Origin: Actinomycetes bacterium
GTDB taxonomy: Bacteria > Actinomycetota > Actinomycetes > Actinomycetales > Cellulomonadaceae
DNA length: 8,504 nucleotides
Direction: 5' to 3'
NCBI GenBank assembly: GCA_023389545.1
Contig: JAEWEI010000087.1
Coordinates: forward strand, 1 to 8,504
Shown in pieces: positions 4,895-8,504 of the stretch. Each line of letters opens with the position of its first letter. The stretch's first letter is position 1. Below the pieces are notes generated by a model, which ran no database searches, was not told the origin of the DNA, and worked only from the letters and a program-made list of their open reading frames with translations. The position numbers and the translations under genes were made by a program.

Positions 4895-7354
4895 GGCAAG
4901 GATGTCACCGAGGGTGGCCGGGGTCACCACGGCCGGCTCCCCGGGCCGCAGGCCGAGCGACGCGCGCTGGGACCCGCAGCGCACCACCACCGGCGCCACG
5001 TCGAGCTCGTCAGCCCGGTCATCGGGCTCGAACAGCTCGTCGCCCTCCCGCGGGGCGGGTTCGGCGTCCGCCGTCAGGGTGGCCTCCACCAGCTCGCCCT
5101 CAGCCCACGTGACGTCCACAGTGATCCCGCCGCGCACCCGCAGGCCCCGCGCCGAGCCCTCGCGCCAGCCCGGCGGCAACGCCGGCAGCAGATGCACCTC
5201 GCGCACCCCGTCGAGCACGCGGTGCCCCTGCACCAACAGCTCGACGACTCCCGCGGTGAAGCCGAGGTTGCCGTCGACCTGGAACGGCGGGTGGGCGCTG
5301 AACAGGTTCCGGTAGACCCCCGCGCCGGCGCCCGCGGGAGCCAGCAGCGCGTGCACCAGCTCCTCCGCGCCGGCGCCGTCATGCAGCCGGGCCCGCAGCG
5401 CGAGGCGCCACGCCAGCGCCCAACCGGTGGAACGGGGACCGCGGGCGTCGAGGGTCGCGGCTGCCGCCTTGGCCAGCTCAGGGGTGGTGTCCGGGTGCAC
5501 CCAGCCGCCGGGGAACACCCCGATCAGATGCGAGGTGTGACGGTGCTCGGGCTCAGCGTCGGCGAGGTCCTGCGACCACTCGGCCAGGCGCCCGTCGGGC
5601 AGCGCCCGCTCGCCCGGCAGCCGGCGCAGCGCCGCATCGACCTCGGCGCGCCACGCGGCCACGTCGACGGGCTGGTCGGTGTCCGGGTCGACATGCTCGA
5701 CGCAGTCCTCCAGCGCGTCGAGCGAGGCCAGCGTGCGCTCGAGCACGCCGCGCACCAGCGCCAGGTCGGAGGTCGTCGACGTCGACACCGCCGCCGGGGC
5801 GCCGTCATCCGCCACGAAGTGGTTCTCCGGGCTGGTCGCGGGCGAGGTGCCCAGGGAGCCGTCGGGCTGCTCGACGAGCCAGTCCAGGCAGAACCGCGCG
5901 GCGCCGTGCAGCAGCGGCCACGCGCGCCCCAGGGCCGCCGTGTCGCCGGTGAACTCGTAGTGGTCCCACACGTGCTGTGCGAGCCAGGCGCCGCCCAACG
6001 GCCACGCCGTCCACGACGGGTCGCCGTCACCCTCGCCGGCGGGCAGGGTGAACGCCCAGGCGTCGGAGTTGTGGTGCGCCGTCCAACCGCGCGCCCCGTA
6101 CAACTCGCGGGCGGTCGCCGCGCCGGACGCCGCCACACCGGGCAGCCAGCCCAGCAAGGGCTCGACGCACTCGGCCAGGTTGGCGGGCCCCGCGGGCCAG
6201 TACGCCATCTCCAGGTTGATGTTGGTGGTGTACGCCGAGCTCCACGCCGGGCGCAGGTCCTCGTTCCAGATGCCCTGCAAGGTCAGCGGCATCGTCCCCG
6301 GCCGGGAGCCCGCGATCATCAGGTAGCGCCCGTACTGGAACAGCAGCGCCGCCAGCGCCGGGTCGCCGCCCATCACCGCATGCCGCGCCACCCGCGAGTC
6401 GGTGGTCAGCGCGTCGTGGCCGGGGTTGCCACCGAGGTCCAGCGCGACCCTGTCGAACAATGCCGCGTGGTCCGCGACGTGATCGGCGCGCAGACGCTCC
6501 ACGGGCTGCTCGGCCGCCGCCGCGACAGTGCCCCGCGCGCGCCGCAGCAACTTGCCGACGTCGCCGTGCGGGGGCCGCATCGCGCCCGCGTAGTCGCTCA
6601 CCGACGTGAGCAGCACCGTCACCTCCCGGGCGCCGTGCACGGTCAGCCCGTCGTCCCGCACCCGCAGGGCGCCGTCGGTGACCACGCGCATCACCACGGC
6701 CACAGTGATCGAGGCGCCCGGGGAGTCGTCGTAGACCACCGGCGCCGCGGCGTCCTCATGCGGCGGGTACACGTGAGAGGGCATCCGCACCGTGCCCGCC
6801 CACAGGTCCACGTCGCCCGGCGCGAGCTGCACCGGATGCGGGGACGTGACCCGCACCAGCAGGTCGAGGGGCGCCTCCGAGGTGCGGTGCACCACCAGCA
6901 CCCCGGCGGGCGCGCTGACGAATGCCTCCTGCTCGGTCCGCTCCCCCACCTCGCCGAACCGGTGCCCGGCCACTGCCTCGCCCAGGTCCAGCCAGCGCCG
7001 GTACCCCGGCGGCACCTCGTCCTCCGCACGGCCCGGCTGCTCCACCACCAAGTCGACCAGCGGCTGGTACGCCTGCGTGTGCCCGTGCTGCAGCCGCTGC
7101 ACCAGGCGCTCGGCGCGCCGCACATCCCCGTCGGCGAGTGCCTTCCGCGCGGCCCGCACCACCTCCGGGCCCTCCCCGGGCGCCAACAGCGGGCGCCCGG
7201 ACGCGGTGGCCGGGGAGCCCGACCAGCACGTGTCGTCGTTCACCTGGAACCGGTCGCGGCGGACCCCGCCGAAGCACATCGCCCCCAGGCGCCCGTTGCC
7301 CAGCGGCAACGCGTCAGTCCACAAGTCCGCAGGTCGGTCGTCGTGCAGGCGCAC
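4886..7354 (-). CDS. GH95 family exo-alpha-L-fucosidase or alpha-L-galactosidase
   Basis: An inverting exo-glycosidase of 822 residues, a normal family length. The N-terminal beta domain opens with the GH95 hallmark WTDALPLGNGRLGAM (12-26) and later NDDTCWSG. The helical barrel holds LQGIWNEDLRPAW (359-371), TTNINLEMAYWPAG (376-389), ARGWTAHHNSDAW (421-433), TSPEN (507-511), HRHTSHLIGVFPG (604-616) and VDGNLGFTAG (693-702). By comparison with Bifidobacterium AfcA, N378 and N380 with D694 form the unusual Asn/Asp base system, and E510 is the acid. The position of AfcA His419 is Thr376, a change linked to L-galactose acceptance. There is no signal peptide, so cytoplasmic action on imported oligosaccharides is likely. 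The start is GTG 7354, supported by GAGGAGG (7359-7365) 4 nt upstream. The gene is monocistronic in layout, with clpC upstream behind a terminator and the regulator converging downstream. Family is certain; the exact sugar is not. Confidence 0.94.
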   Translation of the reverse strand: MRLHDDRPADLWTDALPLGNGRLGAMCFGGVRRDRFQVNDDTCWSGSPATASGRPLLAPGEGPEVVRAARKALADGDVRRAERLVQRLQHGHTQAYQPLVDLVVEQPGRAEDEVPPGYRRWLDLGEAVAGHRFGEVGERTEQEAFVSAPAGVLVVHRTSEAPLDLLVRVTSPHPVQLAPGDVDLWAGTVRMPSHVYPPHEDAAAPVVYDDSPGASITVAVVMRVVTDGALRVRDDGLTVHGAREVTVLLTSVSDYAGAMRPPHGDVGKLLRRARGTVAAAAEQPVERLRADHVADHAALFDRVALDLGGNPGHDALTTDSRVARHAVMGGDPALAALLFQYGRYLMIAGSRPGTMPLTLQGIWNEDLRPAWSSAYTTNINLEMAYWPAGPANLAECVEPLLGWLPGVAASGAATARELYGARGWTAHHNSDAWAFTLPAGEGDGDPSWTAWPLGGAWLAQHVWDHYEFTGDTAALGRAWPLLHGAARFCLDWLVEQPDGSLGTSPATSPENHFVADDGAPAAVSTSTTSDLALVRGVLERTLASLDALEDCVEHVDPDTDQPVDVAAWRAEVDAALRRLPGERALPDGRLAEWSQDLADAEPEHRHTSHLIGVFPGGWVHPDTTPELAKAAAATLDARGPRSTGWALAWRLALRARLHDGAGAEELVHALLAPAGAGAGVYRNLFSAHPPFQVDGNLGFTAGVVELLVQGHRVLDGVREVHLLPALPPGWREGSARGLRVRGGITVDVTWAEGELVEATLTADAEPAPREGDELFEPDDRADELDVAPVVVRCGSQRASLGLRPGEPAVVTPATLGDILAVR

Positions 7355-7398
7355 TGGTCCTCCTCGCTCGGACCGCGCACACGGCCCGCCTCACCGCG

Positions 7399-7422
7399 CG
7401 GCGCCGGCGGCCACCGGCGCCG
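7399..7422 (-). promoter_or_regulatory. GC-rich hairpin in the GH95 leader
   Basis: CGGCGCCGG (7399-7407) and CCGGCGCCG (7414-7422) form a 9-bp stem with a 6-nt loop. It lies about 35 nt upstream of the GH95 ribosome site, probably within the 5' leader. It could modulate translation or transcription, but such stems also occur by chance at this GC content. Confidence 0.3.
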
Positions 7423-7436
7423 TCCCCCCGTCGAGC

Positions 7437-7444
7437 TGTCGACA
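7437..7444. promoter_or_regulatory. Palindrome TGTCGACA upstream of GH95
   Basis: A perfect 8-bp palindrome lies 83 bp upstream of the GH95 start. A second imperfect dyad, CGAA and TTCG arms at 7462-7479, lies 17 bp further up. Either could be an operator. I could not find a convincing promoter on the minus strand to anchor them. Confidence 0.22.
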
Positions 7445-7546
7445 CTGAGCAGCATCCCACCCGAAAAGTCCGATCTTCGCAGGTGGCGGGCCGGGCGTCC
7501 TGCCGAATGGCGCCCGACTTCCGGCCGCGCCCGGCCCCGGACGCGA

Positions 7547-7581
7547 CTCGACCCGGGACCGACATGCGGTCCCGGGTCGAG
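7547..7581 (-). terminator. Terminator after clpC
   Basis: A perfect 15-bp inverted repeat, arms 7547-7561 and 7567-7581, has the 5-nt loop ACATG. It begins 24 nt past the clpC stop codon in the direction of clpC transcription and has no T tract. The length and perfection make it the clearest terminator in the window. It should insulate GH95 from clpC transcription. Confidence 0.85.
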
Positions 7582-7605
7582 AGGTCGTGCTGTGCGGCTC
7601 TGGGG

Positions 7606-8502
7606 TCAGGCCTGCTTGGGCAGCGGGCCCGTCCCGGCGTCAGCCGAGCCGGTCACCGGCGGGGCCGGCGGCAGGTCGGTGCCGGAGCCCGGCGTCCCGA
7701 CGGCGCCCACGTGAGCGGGCTCCTTGGGCGACGAGTCGTTCGGCACGCCCTTGAACGTGAACTCCCCGAGGATGCCCTCGCCCTCGGCGTCCACGATCAC
7801 CTTCTGACCGGAGGAGATCTCCCCGAAGAGGATCTTCTCGGACAGCTGGTCCTCGATGTCGCGCTGGATGGCGCGACGCAGCGGACGGGCGCCGAGCACC
7901 GGGTCATAGCCCTTCTCCGAGAGGAGCTTCTTCGCGGCGTCGGTGATCTCGATCGACATGTCCTTGTCCCGCATACGGGCGTCGAGCTTGGCGATCATCA
8001 GGTCGACGATCGCGAAGATCTCCGGCTGCGACAGCTGCGGGAACACCACGACGTCGTCCACACGGTTGAGGAACTCCGGGCGGAAGTGCTGCTTCAGCTC
8101 GTCGTTGACCTTCGCCTTCATCCGGTCGTAGGACGTCGACAGGTCGCCACCAGCCTGGAAGCCGGTCTGCAGGCCCTTCGCGATGTCCCGCGTGCCGAGG
8201 TTCGTGGTCATGATGATCACGGTGTTCTTGAAGTCCACGACACGGCCCTGCGAGTCGGTCAGGCGACCGTCCTCGAGGATCTGCAGGAGCGAGTTGAAGA
8301 TGTCCGCGTGGGCCTTCTCCACCTCGTCGAACAGGACGACCGAGAACGGCTTGCGCCGCACCTTCTCGGTGAGCTGGCCACCCTCGTCGTACCCGACGTA
8401 GCCGGGGGGCGAGCCGAACAGCCGCGAGACGGTGTGCTTCTCGGAGAACTCCGACATGTCGAGCTGGATGAGCGCGTCCTCGTCCCCGAAGAGGAACTCG
8501 GC
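7606..8502 (-). CDS. clpC: ATP-dependent Clp protease ATP-binding subunit ClpC, C-terminal part
   Basis: An AAA+ unfoldase that feeds proteins to the ClpP protease, in the cytoplasm. The 5' end lies beyond the right edge; 298 residues are visible, all from the second AAA+ module onward. The frame stays open upstream of the ATG at 8457, which is internal: the conserved stretch AEFLFGDEDALIQLD precedes it. Visible motifs, numbered from the window edge, are the pore loop GYVG (34-37), Walker B VVLFDE (55-60), sensor 1 TTNLG (99-103), the arginine-finger segment FRPEFLNR (130-137) and sensor 2 GARPLRR (194-200). Walker A of this module is outside the window. The last 45 or so residues are a Pro/Gly/Ser-rich tail beyond the folded D2 domain. 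The gene is essential or near-essential in many actinomycetes and is a housekeeping flank to the sugar genes. Confidence 0.97.
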   Translation of the reverse strand, partial: AEFLFGDEDALIQLDMSEFSEKHTVSRLFGSPPGYVGYDEGGQLTEKVRRKPFSVVLFDEVEKAHADIFNSLLQILEDGRLTDSQGRVVDFKNTVIIMTTNLGTRDIAKGLQTGFQAGGDLSTSYDRMKAKVNDELKQHFRPEFLNRVDDVVVFPQLSQPEIFAIVDLMIAKLDARMRDKDMSIEITDAAKKLLSEKGYDPVLGARPLRRAIQRDIEDQLSEKILFGEISSGQKVIVDAEGEGILGEFTFKGVPNDSSPKEPAHVGAVGTPGSGTDLPPAPPVTGSADAGTGPLPKQA

Positions 8503-8504
8503 GA

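Noticed and set aside
7547..7581. The long inverted repeat as a mobile-element end or attachment site
   Set aside because: It lies just past the clpC stop with a short loop, which fits a terminator. There is no transposase, target duplication or second copy in the window.
5192..7714. An 840-residue open frame on the plus strand opposite GH95
   Set aside because: It is antisense to a clear GH95 gene and consists of low-complexity Arg/Gly/Val/His sequence with no recognisable domain. Long open antisense frames are expected in high-GC codon-biased genes.
8455..8457. ATG at 8457 as the start of a short Clp-like protein
   Set aside because: The frame continues upstream with conserved ClpC sequence to the window edge, so this methionine is internal.

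Overview
The window is high-GC DNA with a strong G/C bias at third codon positions. The genes are typical of an actinomycete: an actinobacterial-type ClpC, a Gfo/Idh/MocA oxidoreductase, and GH51 and GH95 glycosidases. It most resembles a plant-polysaccharide degrader of the Actinomycetota, perhaps Micrococcales or Cellulomonadaceae-like. That placement is inference from gene content and composition, not from a marker gene.

Layout, left to right. (1) The 3' part of a sugar-porter MFS symporter (2-970, +) is cut by the left edge. (2) A Gfo/Idh/MocA oxidoreductase (1005-2387, -) converges on it, with a strong hairpin spanning the transporter stop codon. (3) A divergent control region of about 150 bp (2388-2538) holds two palindromes and two back-to-back -10-like boxes. 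(4) A GH51 alpha-L-arabinofuranosidase (2539-4089, +) is followed closely by (5) a FadR-type GntR regulator (4134-4838, +). (6) A GH95 glycosidase (4886-7354, -) converges on the regulator; a three-copy 9-bp repeat lies at its stop codon. (7) A leader and terminator region follows (7355-7605). (8) The C-terminal part of the housekeeping chaperone-unfoldase gene clpC (7606-8502, -) is cut by the right edge.

How the genes may work together: genes 1-6 look like a small carbohydrate-use island beside a conserved housekeeping gene. Neither glycosidase shows a signal peptide, so both probably trim imported oligosaccharides in the cytoplasm. GH51 would release L-arabinose. GH95 would release a terminal L-fucose or L-galactose. 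The symporter would carry monosaccharides, and the oxidoreductase would act on a released sugar or derivative. The most informative detail is a threonine in GH95 where classical fucosidases have a histidine. From memory of the family, that change goes with alpha-L-galactosidase activity, which would fit complex arabinoxylan side chains. I see no RNA gene, CRISPR array, insertion sequence, phage gene or defence system, and no clearly unprecedented system.
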